From Oikopleura dioica (lineage: Eukaryota; Chordata; Appendicularia; Copelata; Oikopleuridae), in contig OU015566.1 in NCBI GenBank assembly GCA_907165135.1, positions 14,368,157 through 14,432,156 on the forward strand: DNA of 64,000 nucleotides, in the 5' to 3' direction. The notes under the pieces were generated by a model that was not told the DNA's origin, ran no database searches, and saw nothing but the letters and a program-made list of their open reading frames with translations. Below are positions 35,401-49,107 of the stretch, piece by piece; positions within the stretch are counted from its first letter, which is position 1, and every line of letters begins with the position of its first letter. A program made the translations under genes and the position numbers.

Positions 35401-36033
35401 AAAGCCGATTTCGTGACTTTGAATGACGCAAAAGTCCAACAACTAACAAGAAATCTAAGCAAAGCTGGCGAGAAACTTACAGCCCATCAGTCAAAATAAA
35501 ACTCTAGCACACGTACTTCAAGTCATGTAATCGGCAGCTTCCTCCTTAACTCCACAAGTTTCCCATGATCCGAGCGTCCAGCCGGGAGCTAATGGTGGCT
35601 CGTTCATTTTTTTGTGAACCTCGCTGCATTAAAAATCTGTTCGACCTAAACGACACTTTAGAAGCAAAAAGGCGGACTCTTGAATATTTGAAACATGATT
35701 ACGTAATGGCAACAAGTGGGCACTTAATTCCTTTTTCTTCAAATTCAAAACTTTTCAAGCAAGAAAAAAAAGTCAGCTTTAGAAAAACTCAGTTTTACAA
35801 CTTTCAGTGCGACTTGTTTGTTTTGCAAGAACCCTGGAATTTTTTTCTTTAGAAGACGAGTTTTGAAATGGATTGAATTATGTCCCCTTTCAAAAAATTG
35901 ACGATAAAGAAGAGCGCTTAGCGGGAGATGCTCTTACTCCAGGCTTCTAAAATTTTAAACAACGCTTCATTATCACTAGAAGAAGGTCTTATCAGCAAGT
36001 TTATTTCGCTCCAAATGGAAAGTCGTCTCTAAG
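32481..36033. other. Intergenic, gene-poor, several inverted short elements
   Basis: GACACCCTTATT / AAGGGTATCA pairs lie at about 33998-34040, 34100-34120 and 34797-34855. CCAATCA pairs lie at 35348-35391. Frames at 32563-32901, 33174-33478 and 35565-35852 have no recognised domain or clear splice partner and are not called. Confidence 0.35.
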
Positions 36034-36288
36034 TCAAATAATTTTCCGTCTTCTGAAAGTACTTTTTTGCTCATCAAGAAGCTCCCCGGCCACGTGTTTT
36101 CCAAAGATCTTGAGGCCTCTTTTCTGTATGATTAAGTTCCACTTCCTGGCTTCGAAAACGGCCTCAGCTGCTGGATAATGGCGATAATGGTCGGATTGTA
36201 CACGAAAAAGACGACTTGTAGCGGCCTCATCAAAAAGCGATCCACGTTGCATCTGGGTATTTTGTGTTGGTAACGATACCTTATGCAA
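36034..36288 (-). CDS. Hypothetical protein, 84 aa open frame
   Basis: Open frame with ATG at 36288 and a second ATG 13 codons in. Polar, balanced composition (RGSLFDEAATSRLFRVQSDH, then a basic end). An AG just before the second ATG could be an acceptor, so this may be an internal exon. Family not recognised. Confidence 0.3.
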   Translation of the reverse strand: MHKVSLPTQNTQMQRGSLFDEAATSRLFRVQSDHYRHYPAAEAVFEARKWNLIIQKRGLKIFGKHVAGELLDEQKSTFRRRKII

Positions 36289-37534
36289 GTTGCATTATCT
36301 CGGGGATGATGCTGGCCCGGGCCGGGCTCAGCTGAAGACGTGTCAGACGATTGCGCCTAGTCTCACCTTTCCAAAGCCGCCCAGCTCAACTTGCTCTGCT
36401 TTTTTTCACGGATTTTATTGTTATTGTTGAGATGGGTTTTGAAGATTTCAACCAATGATTCGATGGTTATTTATAAAAAACTTATTCTTTCGAAAAAAAA
36501 TCTATCAGTTTCGCATCATGAATCTTCAGTGAACGGGAAAATAAACCTTACCCTTCCCGGATTCCAAAATATACGATAGCCGCCCGTTTGTTCCATTTCG
36601 AAATTATGGCCACAAAAAATTTTCGCCCACTGTAGATAGTATTTTGGCTAAATACTCTTATCCTCAGTTATCTAGGCAGTGTTCCTGCGCGGAGCGACGT
36701 GGAGCGGCCCCGCTATCGCGATTTCTCCCAGCCTCGGCTCGGCGGCGCCATCTTTATCGCGCGCGCTCATGCTCCTTGCGCGCGTTGCTCACGAGCGCCA
36801 GCGCGAGCGGATTTCTGAACGCGGCGGAGAAATGGAATCATTATTTCAGTGTTGAACACGGATACTGAGAGGACAAGACGTAAATTCAGGTATTTTGATC
36901 GAACCCGACTTTTCGTACCGATTTTTCCCCGACAAAGAAGACCAGAGAGAGTATGCAGCTTTGAACCCGACCCTTCCCGAATCTCTAGAGACACCCTTAA
37001 ATATTCAAAAAGAAAAGAAAAATAATGAATTATAAAATTTCATTTCTGAAATAATTTGAACCAAATCGAACCTTAAATCACCAAAAAAAAACCACCCACC
37101 CAAACCGTCTGATTTCGAACCTCTCTGGCTTCTCCGATAAACAAAAATCAACTCCAAAACAAAACCGAACCAGGAACCTTGTTTCTGAACCGAATCCTTG
37201 TCTCCTCCCTGATCCCGTGACAACGCTGAACCAGCCATTTAGGTAAAACCACACCTTTTTCCCAAACACAAAAACTCAAACTAACCCTTTCTTTTTTTCC
37301 TTATTTTTTTCTAACATTCGAGTAGATTGGTAATCAAAGGACCGGATAAACGATTATATTTTTCTCTCGATTTCAAATATTTCTATTCTTCTCTTAGACA
37401 TCTTCATTCTCATTTTATTTTGATAATTTTGATCTTTATCATTTTTGATAAAATTAAGTTGTTTATCCTAAAAAGCAAAAGACCAAATATTCTGAAAGAA
37501 ACAGTGGAAAACTTAAGCTCAGTTAAATATCAAT
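36289..37534. other. Intergenic including a GC-rich patch
   Basis: A GC-rich stretch at about 36670-36830 stands out from its AT-rich surroundings and contains a GGCGCCATCTTTAT box. It might be a promoter or CpG-rich element, but no transcript start can be fixed. Frames at 36644-36868 and 36767-36994 are composition artefacts. Confidence 0.35.
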
Positions 37535-38270
37535 TCTGATGATTATATTTACCCTTCACTCAAATTCCTACCTCCGAAGCTCAAAACCTTCCTCCGAACC
37601 CAAACTCGCACATCCCGACCAGAGATGTAAATCACCACAGCCACCCCACCACTGTAACCACCTAACCCGAACCTCCTTACCCGAACCCACGGATCTCAAC
37701 TTCATGGTACCTTAGCTGAATCGACGCCCAACTTGAACCCCCGAAATTTTTTCGAAAAAACAGGCCCTAACTTTCCCCTTAAATTTTTTCTACCCTTTTC
37801 TCCCAATCCATCCGAACCTTCGCTTCCTCCATTTTCCCTCAAATTTTTTTTTTCAAGGACCCTTTGTCGATCCTCACCTACCTTCCCGTATCCACCCTTT
37901 ACCCCGCTTCAAGACTGAAGAAACTGTTTGCCCTTATTTAAAATTTTATTTTACCCTTGACCTCGACCCTCACTTCGACCCCCTCCCAGAACATCAAGTC
38001 CCGAAACTCAACCTCAAATCACCTTCCTCTCATCTCCAAACTCCACCCATTCACTTCACGCACCTTTTCCCTATCCCCTCACGTTTCCCCTCTCCATAAC
38101 CCTCCCCTTAATTTCCACCAAGATTAACCCACCTTGACCCCTTCTTAACCCATTTAAACCTCCCCGAACCCAACCCCCTACCAATGACCCTGCCTTTAAC
38201 CCATTATCACCACAACCTAACTGTCCCTGATAGTATGTTTTATACAGTATCTCCCTTTCCCTTTGCACTT
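37535..38270. other. G-poor, C/T/A-rich strand-asymmetric tract
   Basis: Roughly 730 bases upstream of the LARP6-like gene in which the plus strand is strikingly poor in G and rich in ACCC, TTCC and CCTT words. The same composition returns in LARP6 intron 4 (40180-40900). No gene seen in it. Confidence 0.7.
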
Positions 38271-38611
38271 TCAATATAATCATCAAAAAAGCTTCATTCA
38301 AACTCTAGACATGAGTAATTTCTGTCTGAGCTCAATTTTCAACTGTAAAAAGCCACAACGCAGAACTTTGGAAATCCAAAAGATCGCAGAAATCGTCGCA
38401 AGACCTCAAATCTTCAAAACGAAAAATTATAACTGTATCCTTCCACAAAAAATTTCAAACCCTTTTGATAGTCATTCTTAAACGATAGTATAGGCTTTTA
38501 GAGAATCGATTTCATCGTATAACTCAAGCTTTAAAACTAGAATTTGAAACAGAACAACCCTTTTCGCGTGTGCCGAAAAAAGCCTTTAGGGCTTAGTAAG
38601 AGAGAATAAAA

Positions 38612-41600
38612 ATGAACTCTCTTAACAACGGCATGGTTGTCGTCCCGATCCTAACCCCTTACGGAACCCAACTTGTACCGATGTCGGTGAACCAACTCCT
38701 TGGATCTGGAATGGGAAATCAAATGCCTTCTGCTGATCTCAACTCCTTGACTCAGACTTTTCAACAGCAGCAGGCCGCCAACCTCCGAAATATTCAAGGT
38801 AAATCAACTTCTAATTTTTTATACCTCTTGGCCAATCAGAAGTCGAAATCGATTATGCCAGCCAATCAAAAAATACCTATAAATAACTCTTTTGTTAAGC
38901 AATTCAATCACAACTTCGATCCTTCCAATCCAACCAAAACCCGATCGTGAGCTCCATTCTCCAGCAAGCTCAAGCCGCTCAGCTCAACGCCACCGCCCAA
39001 AAAGCTCAGTTCGGTCACGACTCGCACAAGATGGAAATGGACAAGATCACGGCGAAGCTGGACGCGACAAAGCTTCAAAAATCCAGCTCTTCGAAGAAAG
39101 ACCTCGGCGCGATTGGCGATCTCCGACCAATGTACAGATCGACTTCTCGCGGCCAGAGCTCTGGATTCTCCTCTGGAAATACTTCGGAATCTGATTCTGG
39201 ACATTCGAGAAACTCGATTTCTCCGATCGGGACGAAATTGCACATGAAGGGAAAAACGCAGTCGTATACTTCTACTTCGCAGTTTTCGTCGAACTCTTCT
39301 GGTTGGTCGGAAGGATGCTCTGGAGACGAAACTGGCTCCGGTAGGACCTATTCTATTCAAACACAAAATTCAAATTCGATTCTAGGAAAATTCAATTCAT
39401 TCAAACTTCTCGAACAACGAAGCGGAAGCAAAGCTCTCTTTCTTCAAAAAATGGTTGAAGTTCTTGAATCTTACTTCTCCGACGAAGGACTAAAACGAAA
39501 TCAATTCCTCGCCAAGCAAATTCAACTAAATCCCGAAGGAATTCCTCTCAAAAAAGTTGCAGCTATGCGACGAGTCAAGGTAGAATATTAAAAAACGCTA
39601 CCGAAATAGTGAACTAAAAATCTACATTTTTCATGATTTTATTTTATTACTCTTCTTTTTAGGCGTTGACACGTGACTACATGACCGTCGCGTCTGCTAT
39701 CCGAAAATCTTCCATGCTCGAGCTGTCACGTGACGGCCAACTGGTCAAGCGAACTGTTCAACCAGCTTCTCTCGAGCCCCCAAAGCCCATCCGAACCGTC
39801 CTTGCCATCAATCTCCACGAAAACCCGACCGTCGAAACGGTCACTAGCGCCTTTGCCAAGTACGGTGATTTGACTCAAGTGCGCGTTATCCGGCCAACTT
39901 CGGCGCTGCCCGCCTATTTGAAGGAGTTCACTATGTGGGTTCCTGATCTCGGCACCACCAACTGCGCTGTGATCGAGTTTGAGACGCAGGATGAGGCTCA
40001 AGCTGCTTGCCGAGAAATCAACATGGCAAACAGAGAAAACGGAAAGCTCAGAGTTGCTCTCCTCAAGGTTTGCGATTTCTAAAGAGTATCACAATTTCTA
40101 ATAGATTTCTTATGCATCCAAGGGTATTTTTCGCCCCTAAGCTTCATTATTTCGGCTGACTACCCATACACTGATAAATCCCATCAGTTTCGTAATTTTT
40201 CTCTTAACCCATTTCCTTCCACTCCTTCACTTAATTCCCCGACAAAAAAACTTTACTCTCTACCATCAATCCCGACCCAAACCTGAACCGCCAATTCACC
40301 CCGACAAAATCCGATCCGACCAAAATCCCTCCCAAAATTCTTAATCAAACCCCGATCTTTGACACCTGTTTTTCTCGGACCATAACGTGGACCCGCACCA
40401 ATTTATTCAATCCCGTTTCCCTACCTTACCAGAGCCCTTCCATACCAAAAACCACAACCTTTACTCAGACTCATAACTTCACCTTTCTTTCTTATGAAAG
40501 TCCCCCCCCCCCTCAATAATCCAATAAACACTACTTTAACACCCGTACCTATTATTCAATCCCCTTACCGTACCTTACCATAGCCCTTCCATACCCAAGA
40601 CCTCAACCTTTACTCAAAGCCATCAATTCACCTTTCCCTTTCATGAGAGGCCCTTCCCTCATTTGGAATCTATTTAAAACTACCATTACTTCCTGAGAAC
40701 ACATCCCAATCACCATCCTCGACTCAGACCCCCGCCCGAACCTTATCCTTTCTCTTCCTTACCCGAATCCTACCTCATTTGAACCATCATTCCACCCCAG
40801 AACTTACCCTCGACCTGATCTCCTACCCTTCAATTTCGATTATCTGACCCCTTACAAACAGCCTCCTCCGTCAATCAAACCTCTCCCCAAAAAAGATACC
40901 ATTTGAGTTCCGGGTATCTTCTCCCTAATCAGGATACTGACACTTTTTAGCCCGGCGCTCGAATCCGCCGCACTCTCTACCGCCAATACAAAGAAGACGA
41001 CGGTAAAACTACCGAAACCAAAAAACTTCCCAAGTTCGAATTAAAAACTCTCTCCGACTCTGGACACGGCTCCGACGGATCCGCCGAAATCTCAACAGAA
41101 AACTCCGAAGACGAAGAAAAATGCTCTGCAAAGGTCAGAAACAACTTCGCTCCCGCATACGTAAGATGACCCCTTATTCTCCCATTTCAACTTTTTGAAC
41201 CGAAAAAATGACGGTTTTTCTAGGTTGTTGGAACCCGACGAGCCTGGCTGAGCAAATCGCTTCAAAAAGACGCCGAAACTGTATAACAATTTTTAGGATT
41301 TTCACGAGCTCATTCAAATTTATTTATAGGTTATTATCAATTAAACAATTTTTCTATTCTATTTCCGTTTTCCCTTTTCCCAAAAAAGCTCTTTGTCCCG
41401 AATCCAGCGCCCGAACCTGGCTCCAGAATCAAACTTCCAATCAAAAAACACAGAACACCGCCTTCAACCAACTCCACCCACCCTCGCTCCGATCACTTTT
41501 TATAACTCGCGCCTAGGTCCTCCCCGAGAACAATTTGAGCAACGCGATCCGCCAACCACGTGGTCCAGTCGAGGGAAGCCGCGGCTTTGACGCCAAATTT

Positions 41601-41633
41601 TCCCGAAATCGCTCTCGAAACTTTTTCGCCTAA
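38612..41633 (+). CDS. LARP6: LARP6-like RNA-binding protein (La module plus SUZ-C)
   Basis: Seven exons in consistent phase: 38612-38798, 38969-39340, 39386-39579, 39663-40067, 40951-41160, 41224-41280 and 41517-41633 (stop 41631-41633), about 513 aa. Human LARP6 is of similar size. Order: Gln/Ser-rich N-terminus. La motif about 196-275 (LESYFSDEGLKRNQFLAKQI, then LTRDYMTVASAIRKSS). RRM about 290-385, with the LARP6-type LPAYLKEF insertion and CAVIEFET. Acidic linker. Tail with RRAWLSKS and the SUZ-C signature IRQPRGPVEGSRGF. LARP6 proteins bind mRNA stem-loops and regulate translation, for example of collagen in vertebrates. Exon 1 junction and the last junction are the least sure. Intron 1 contains CCAATCAGA boxes and intron 4 is G-poor with a 150-base tandem duplication. 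Confidence 0.85.
40398..40670. repeat. Tandem duplication in LARP6-like intron 4
   Basis: Two direct copies about 149 bases apart (TTATTCAAT at 40403 and 40552), sharing CTACCTTACC-like, AGCCCTTCCATACC and CAACCTTTACTCA words. Both are G-poor. Confidence 0.75.
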
Positions 41634-42412
41634 GATACTTTATTGCTTATTTTTCCCGTAATTTTTTAAAAAGAATAACTATCTTATCGCGTTAAATTTC
41701 GATCGAGCCAAGGTTCAAGCGCACAAGACAATTTTCCCGATCTTCATTCTCTTCCAGAAGGCGATTTGGAACTTTGACTTTGACTAGAAACCAACTAGAA
41801 CGCAGCTTGGCTGTAAATACAAAACATCATCAAAAAACGACTTCTACTGCTGAAAAAATCCTGAAAAATGGCTCTTCGATGTAAAAAAATTCAACTTTCA
41901 ACGACTTCAAATCTGAAAAAAAAACGCATCAACTCGACTTGCTTCAAAATCGAAAGAAACCAAAAACGAAGCATAAAAACTCACTCTCTTCCATGATTTC
42001 AAAAAACCGCGAATCAAAAATTACTCGATTCCCATTTCGCCTGTGCACAATTTTTTTCTCATCAACTGACAAATACTTTTTTTTCATAGGCCGGTTTTTC
42101 AAACGAATAATTCAACAAAATTTTCGAGGAAATTAAAAATTAAATTTTCAAAAGTAATTAATATTTTCTTGCTATATGCAAACCCTCGGATGTAAATAAA
42201 ACATTTTTTTGATGAATAAACTCGTGTCTCTTTCTCTTTTGGAGACATTTTTAAAGCTTAAAAACTTTGTCGCTTTTCTTTCGCAAGATATGCAGATTTG
42301 ACCCCGGCGTGACGAAAGATATAATTACTCCACTAATACCGCAATAAGTTATTGCCAATAACGATTTTACAACAGAGGGGCTTCAACTCAGAAAAAATAG
42401 CGATTTTATACA
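41634..42412. other. Intergenic between LARP6-like and kringle genes
   Basis: AT-rich. Two AATAAA-type signals near 42187-42215 could serve the LARP6-like transcript. No gene seen. Confidence 0.35.
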
Positions 42413-43187
42413 ATGAATTACAAATTTTGGTTTTTCTCTTGTTTTTTCATTGCGAAAGGAGCTCTTCCAGATGAAGATAGAGTTGTGGTCAGAACGGGTT
42501 TTTCGAGAATTTCAAGAAGCGTTGCCAATTCTACAGCGGAGGATATTTTTCTTGAGATAACTGGTAAGCATAAACATCATAGAATTTATCTATGTTTTCC
42601 AAGGCGGTGAAAGTTTGGGCGAAAAGATGACTTTGAAAGCTCAGCTGAATATTTTCAACTACACGGCTCATTTGACCGACTGCGATATTTTCATCAATTC
42701 AAAAACTTATCGAATCCTCGAGTCTGAAACCGTTACTTCAACAGGACTTTTGCTCAATGTTCAAAAACTCAGTAGCTGGACTCTTGAATTGAAGAGATTT
42801 TCAACGTCTGCTTCGAAGATGGAAAAAATGGACTTTCAATGCGAAATTCGGCTGTCTTCTTGTCTTCCATCCGCTGATCCTCTTGGTTATTACTACACTG
42901 GACATCGCACAGGATTTTTTCTTCAAATTTGAGAAGCACCTTCTTTCGAGAAAACTCATTGAAGAAAACTGAAAGTCACCAACTCAGGTCGAACCTGCCA
43001 AAAATGGAGTTCCCAATGGCCCCATAGTCACTCTTACCGCAATCAAATTATTTCGCGCTTTGGCGAACGATTTCTCAATACAAATTACTGCCGCAATCCT
43101 GATAACTACAACGGCGGAGTCTGGTGCTACACCACAGATCCAAGCAAGAGATGGGAATTGTGTGAAATTCCAACTTGTGATTTTTGA
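42413..43187 (+). CDS. Secreted single-kringle protein
   Basis: Three exons, 42413-42563, 42604-42912 and 42988-43187, about 219 aa. An N-terminal signal peptide (MNYKFWFFSCFFIAKGAL) is followed by a roughly 120-residue region of unknown fold, with Cys and predicted strands, and then one kringle at the C-terminus: YYYTG, GRTCQKWSSQWPH, NYCRNPDNYNGGVWCYTT and RWELCEIPTC carry the kringle Cys and Trp landmarks. Kringles mediate protein or lysine binding in extracellular proteases and receptors. No protease domain is present here. The second intron (42913-42987) starts GA and ends AG. Only this GA-AG join keeps the kringle in frame. AATAAA follows 23 bases after the stop. Confidence 0.8.
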
Positions 43188-43209
43188 TTATCTTCTTTGG
43201 TTTTAACGA

Positions 43210-43215
43210 AATAAA
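43210..43215 (+). promoter_or_regulatory. Polyadenylation signal of kringle gene
   Basis: AATAAA 23 bases after the kringle stop codon. The convergent kelch-like gene ends only 35 bases further on. Confidence 0.6.
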
Positions 43216-43249
43216 TCTTATGCAGCATGAGGCTTGTTTTATCAAAAAA

Positions 43250-44481
43250 TCAAATACAGTAGTCAGCAGAAACTTGAAAAAGAACAGGAGCTTTAGTGTT
43301 TTCGTTGTCCATCTTTTTGATCGTCCAAGTTCTTGAATCGACGAATTCTTCAATTTTGATTCGATTTTGCTCGAAATCGAATCGGTTGATTGAATTTCCC
43401 GACACAACAAATACCGACTCTTCTATTCTGATCACGGACGAATATTTATCGAACTCAATGATACATTAATTTATCACATTCAAATCTTACTGTAATGGGC
43501 ACGCCGATCTCTTTCCAGCCAGAGCCTGCTAGAAGAAAAACTCCGTTAAAGCGACCAGCGACCAATAAATTCCCACTTTCAAAACCGATCGCGAGAACTC
43601 TCTCGGCCAGTCTCGGATAGTCCGGCATGGAATACCAACCAGAGCGAGAGAGGTCGAGCTTTTCCACCCTGAGTTTGCTTTTACAAGCTTCGCAGTTATT
43701 GCCACTTCCTCGATAATTTTGAACCCAGACTAAGTCTCCTATTGCAGCAGCTTTGCCCTTGTAAAGAGCGAGTTTCCCACTGGCATGGCTGAATATTGAA
43801 GAAAACGTTTTCTCAGATCTACGGCCGTCGAAAATCTCACATTCTTTCGTCATTCTTGAGCCATCGCCTCCAGGAAAGCAGATCAGAGCTTTTGATCCAT
43901 CGCTTATTGAAAGTGCGCTTGCAGTTGAATCAATTTCATGAACTAGCCTTGCTGATTGCTCGATCAACTCGCAGTTTATTAATTTCAGGATCTAGTGATA
44001 AATATTTCTTGATTGTTTCTTCAAGTTTTTTCCTACCCTTTGCTTATAAAAATCTCCTCCGAAGATAAAAAGCTCGCCTTCAATTGAAGCAAAAGGACCC
44101 CAATCGCCATGATTTTCAAAAGAATCAATTATGCCAACTCTTTTTTGAACGAGTCCATCTTCAGAAACAAGAAAAGAATTGTCAATAAGCTTTGAACTAG
44201 AGCCCAGAATCAATATGAACTAAATTTAAACTGTTAAAATAATTTTAGAAAACATAATCAAGAACCGGTTTAACACGCTCTGTGGTAGTTGAAGTTGTAG
44301 TCGCCGCATTTGTTCTTATTGTTGGTTGAGTAAGTCCTACTGTTCGAATATCAGCTCTTTCAGAATGAGAACCCGGTCTGTATTTAAAAACAAGACCAAC
44401 AGCTAAACCAGCGACGAGAAAAATATTAATAATGATCAAAATTTTACGCGTTTTACTGATTTTCAAGCCCGTCTCTGTCAT
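43250..44481 (-). CDS. Type II membrane protein with kelch-like ectodomain
   Basis: Four exons, 44481-44254, 44219-44037, 43991-43491 and 43453-43250, all phase 0 with 34-45-base GT-AG introns, giving about 371 aa. Residues about 12-33 form a signal-anchor helix (ILIIINIFLVAGLAVGLVF) behind a basic cytosolic start (KISKTRK). A Thr-rich stalk (TTTSTTTERV) follows. The ectodomain carries kelch-motif-like strands: EGELFIFGGD, SGKLALYKGKAAAIGD, SGWYSMPDYPR and FESGNLLVAG, consistent with a beta-propeller, plus a CEACKSKL pair. Likely an extracellular adhesion or scaffold protein (inference). Convergent with the kringle gene. Confidence 0.75.
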
Positions 44482-44775
44482 TTTTGAGGCTGAACTTTCA
44501 AAGAGGAGTCATAAAATAAGGGAACTCGTAAAAATACAATTGTTGAACCGGCATTTCGTAAGAGCTAATTTAAGTAAATAATTTATTGGTGAATATCAAT
44601 GAATTTGTAATTGCGGAAAAAGAAGTTGGCAATCATACTGATCAGAAAACGGCGGAGTCAAATTGGAAGTTCAAAATCTGTGAGTACATAATGTGAAATC
44701 AAAAGCATTCAAGGTGCAGTCAAAAAGAATTGTTGAAATGAGAGAAAAACAGAGTCTTGAAGTCTTCTGAAATTC

Positions 44776-46490
<1,715 letters not shown>

Positions 46491-47599
46491 TTTTAATTTT
46501 TTTGTCTGAAAAGATGAAAAATGCGTTTTGATGCTTTGAAAAAGCGGCGATCGAATCCGCCACCGGCAATGTTGAAAAAGTGGGAGTGGTGAGTTGAAAG
46601 CAACAAGGAGATAAACTCGCTAGTAATTAGCTATTCGAGCGGTTTTTAAACACTTCAAAAGGGGAATGAAATAAACAAGTTACGTAACAATCTTCGCAAT
46701 AAAATTAATAATCAGCAGCTTTGGGACAATTAAAACGAGTTGATAAAGGTTCAAAATGTCTGATGAAGGGTGCAAAAGGGTTGAATGTAGCTCTAGGCAA
46801 AGGCAACTCTAGAACAGTTATGAAAAGAGGTTATAACTTGGCAAAAGATTCATTTTTTCATTGGAAAATGAAGCCTCTTGATTTCTCAAAAAGATACAGT
46901 ATCTTTCTCTTTATAACAAGTTTTTTTCACAAGCTTCGAATTTGAATGTTGACCTTTTATGCGCGTCAAAAAGGTGCTGGAAAGTTCGATAGCGCTCTTG
47001 AACTTACTCCTTTGTTCTTTCTTCTCTGGGCAGACGGAGAAAAAGGGTTCTCTCTGAATAAAAACTGCGGAAATAGAAAGAAAAACGTCTCTATTAGAAG
47101 TCTTTTGTTATTATTTTTTTGTTTGATAGGAAATGAGCTATATCATCGGCCTCATCTCAAATGTCAATTTTTTAGTAAAAAAGAAAAGTATTTGCCCTCG
47201 ATTATTATACGAGACAATTGATGGATTATGATCGAGCTTTCTTTTATTTCCTGTCTAAAGAATGTAATGGCTATCAAATTTACTGAATAAACTCTTCAGA
47301 AAACTCACTAAAACAGGGGTGGCCTAAACTTTGATCGTTGTCATGTGTGATTCTTTGAGAAAGTGATTCTTCCTGTTTGTAAAAGGTAGTACGTGGTAAC
47401 TCGTCGGGGGTTGGCCCGGCGAGTGGAAGGTAAAACAAACGCAAACGGATTAAATTTGTCGAAACGTCGTAGAAGGACTAAACTTGAGCCAGCTTTTAAA
47501 TTACTTCCGTGAATTTTGTTTAATAGCAAGTGACAAATTTGGAGCTTTTTATATATTTAAGCAAGAAAGTGACATGGAGTCAGAAATTCTTTTCCGGAG
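46491..47599. other. Intergenic between GDH and the CUB array
   Basis: AT-rich. Frames at 46721-47221 and 47341-47529 have no domains. No gene seen. Confidence 0.35.
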
Positions 47600-48608
47600 T
47601 TAGCAGCCCATCTTGTCGTTGTAGAAGTTTCGGACTTTTCGAGCTGCTCGGATGACCTGTCGGTGGACTTTGCCTCGTCCTTCGCAAGCGTTGTTTCGCG
47701 CCCAGCTGTTGAGAGCGGCGTTGACTTGGCCATTGAGCTTGCAGAAGTCGCTCTCATCGAAGACTTGCACGTCGTCGGCGGAGTCTTCGGAGCCGAAGCC
47801 GTTGTCTTCGTAGCAGTTTTCGCCGTTGTCAGCGTCGACAACCTTGTTAAAGACTTTGTAGAATCGGTTGACGTATCGCTCAGTCCAAGATGCGTCTTCT
47901 GGGAGGGATGCGGCGATTCTCTGAATTCCCAATTTTACCAATTTTATTCAATGAATATTTTGTCACTTACGCCAAAGTGGTATTCGATGATGTCAAGTCG
48001 GTCAGCTTCAACGAGCTCGAATTCAAAGCCGGAAAAGCGGAAGAGATGATCAGAGGTGAAACTGACAGTTGCTTGACCTCCTAGGACAAATAGATCTTCA
48101 AATCCGTCGTCCTTAACGTTGACGAGATCAGGAGTCATTTTGCCGCCCTCTTTTATGCCTTTTTGTTTCTCTCGTCGTTGATCGGAGTATTCGCCACAGA
48201 AGTTTCTCTCTTGACCGTTGGCAACGACCTTGACGTAATCATATACACAACCTTGAGCATACTCAACGTCGAATCGGTTTGCTTTAATTAAAAAGCCGGA
48301 AACCCTCGGATGTCGATGGTCCAGCTGCAATAAGCTCTGTTGGGATAGTAGCCATATAAATAGTCTGGCGACGAAAATGTTTGAAACTCAGTGATGCGGC
48401 CGCCGCAGTCGGTAAAAATCGGTTCACCGTTAGTAGTGAATTCGTTTGTGGAATAGGATGGAGTTGTCCCGGTAGAGTAAATTCCAGTGACAGTAGTGGA
48501 GTCATAATTATCAGTGGTGTAATAGGAAGCAGATGCGCCGGCAATCAAGGAAAACAGCTGAAATGTATATTTATTTATTTTCTCTTGTCTCTGTGAATAA
48601 ACCTTCAT
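47600..48608 (-). CDS. Secreted CUB-domain protein, copy A (frameshifted)
   Basis: Exons 48608-48603 (only ATG AAG), 48557-47971 and 47920-47600. The short signal peptide (MKLFSLIAGASA) is created by joining the two-codon exon to exon 2. Then a Thr/Ser/Tyr-rich segment. Then a CUB domain (TDCGGRI, FSSP, YPNRAYCSWTIDIRG, CVYDYVKV, NFCG, VSFTSDH). Then a 106-aa C-terminal region shared only with copies B and C (SWTERYVNRFYKVF, six Cys-free charged helices, ending YNDKMGC). In exon 2 one base is missing after IDIRG relative to copies B and C, at about 48302, which brings a stop three codons later. This is a real null allele or a base error. Otherwise the gene is intact. CUB domains bind proteins or glycans outside the cell. 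Confidence 0.75.
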
Positions 48609-48682
48609 TCTCTAGCTTCTTTTTCAGATATTCCGATAAATTTTGGATTGCTTCATGCGTTTTTGTACTTTCTGGCTTCGGC

Positions 48683-48735
48683 CATTGCTCCTAGGTGGCG
48701 GTGCACAAACACCAAGGGGTTAAGCGTTAGAGACG
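48683..48735 (-). promoter_or_regulatory. Conserved upstream block of CUB gene A
   Basis: CTAGGTGGCGGTGCA plus ACACCAAGGGGTTAAGCGTTAG, starting 75 bases upstream of the ATG. It is conserved at nearly the same distance in the other two CUB genes although the DNA around it has diverged. Confidence 0.6.
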
Positions 48736-49107
48736 GATCGGCAAGTGAAAGTTGAAATTAATGACTGGTTGTCAAGATAACGATGTCGAATTTGATTGAT
48801 CGAGGATTCTGACCCGAAAAACACTTTTTGTGGATTCAATAATGTAATTTCTAAGACAAAACCAAAAACAACGACTACTACGACGACGAAAACTACGACA
48901 ACATCGACAGTCAGAACAACGACTACAACTTGTAGTCTTGTTGTAGTCTACAAGGCATGTACCGTATGTAATAAATTCTGCCACCCTAGCGCAGGATTGA
49001 GGTATAAATAAACTATTTTCGTGAATTTGCTTCAATAGTGACAAGTTTGGAGAATATTATTTATTTTAACGAGAAAGTGATATGGAGTCAGAAATTCTTT
49101 TCCGGAG
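48736..49107. repeat. Duplicated segment with Thr-codon (ACN) repeat
   Basis: About 48755-48880 matches 52898-53040 (AATGACTGGTTGTCAAGATA, then CTAAGACAAAACCAA) and runs into an ACG/ACT-rich tract that would encode poly-Thr on the plus strand. Probably a gene fragment carried along in the local tandem duplication. Confidence 0.55.

Noticed and set aside
36767-37269. Gly/Phe/Arg-rich minus frames
   Set aside because: Produced by the C/T-rich composition of the plus strand, with no domains.
46721-47221. Two plus frames after the GDH gene
   Set aside because: Lys/Phe-rich low complexity, no homology visible.
47663-48049. Plus-strand open frame conserved in all three CUB genes (also 49171-49560 and 51478-51855)
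   Set aside because: It is the exact antisense of the last CUB exon. Its conservation follows from the minus-strand gene.
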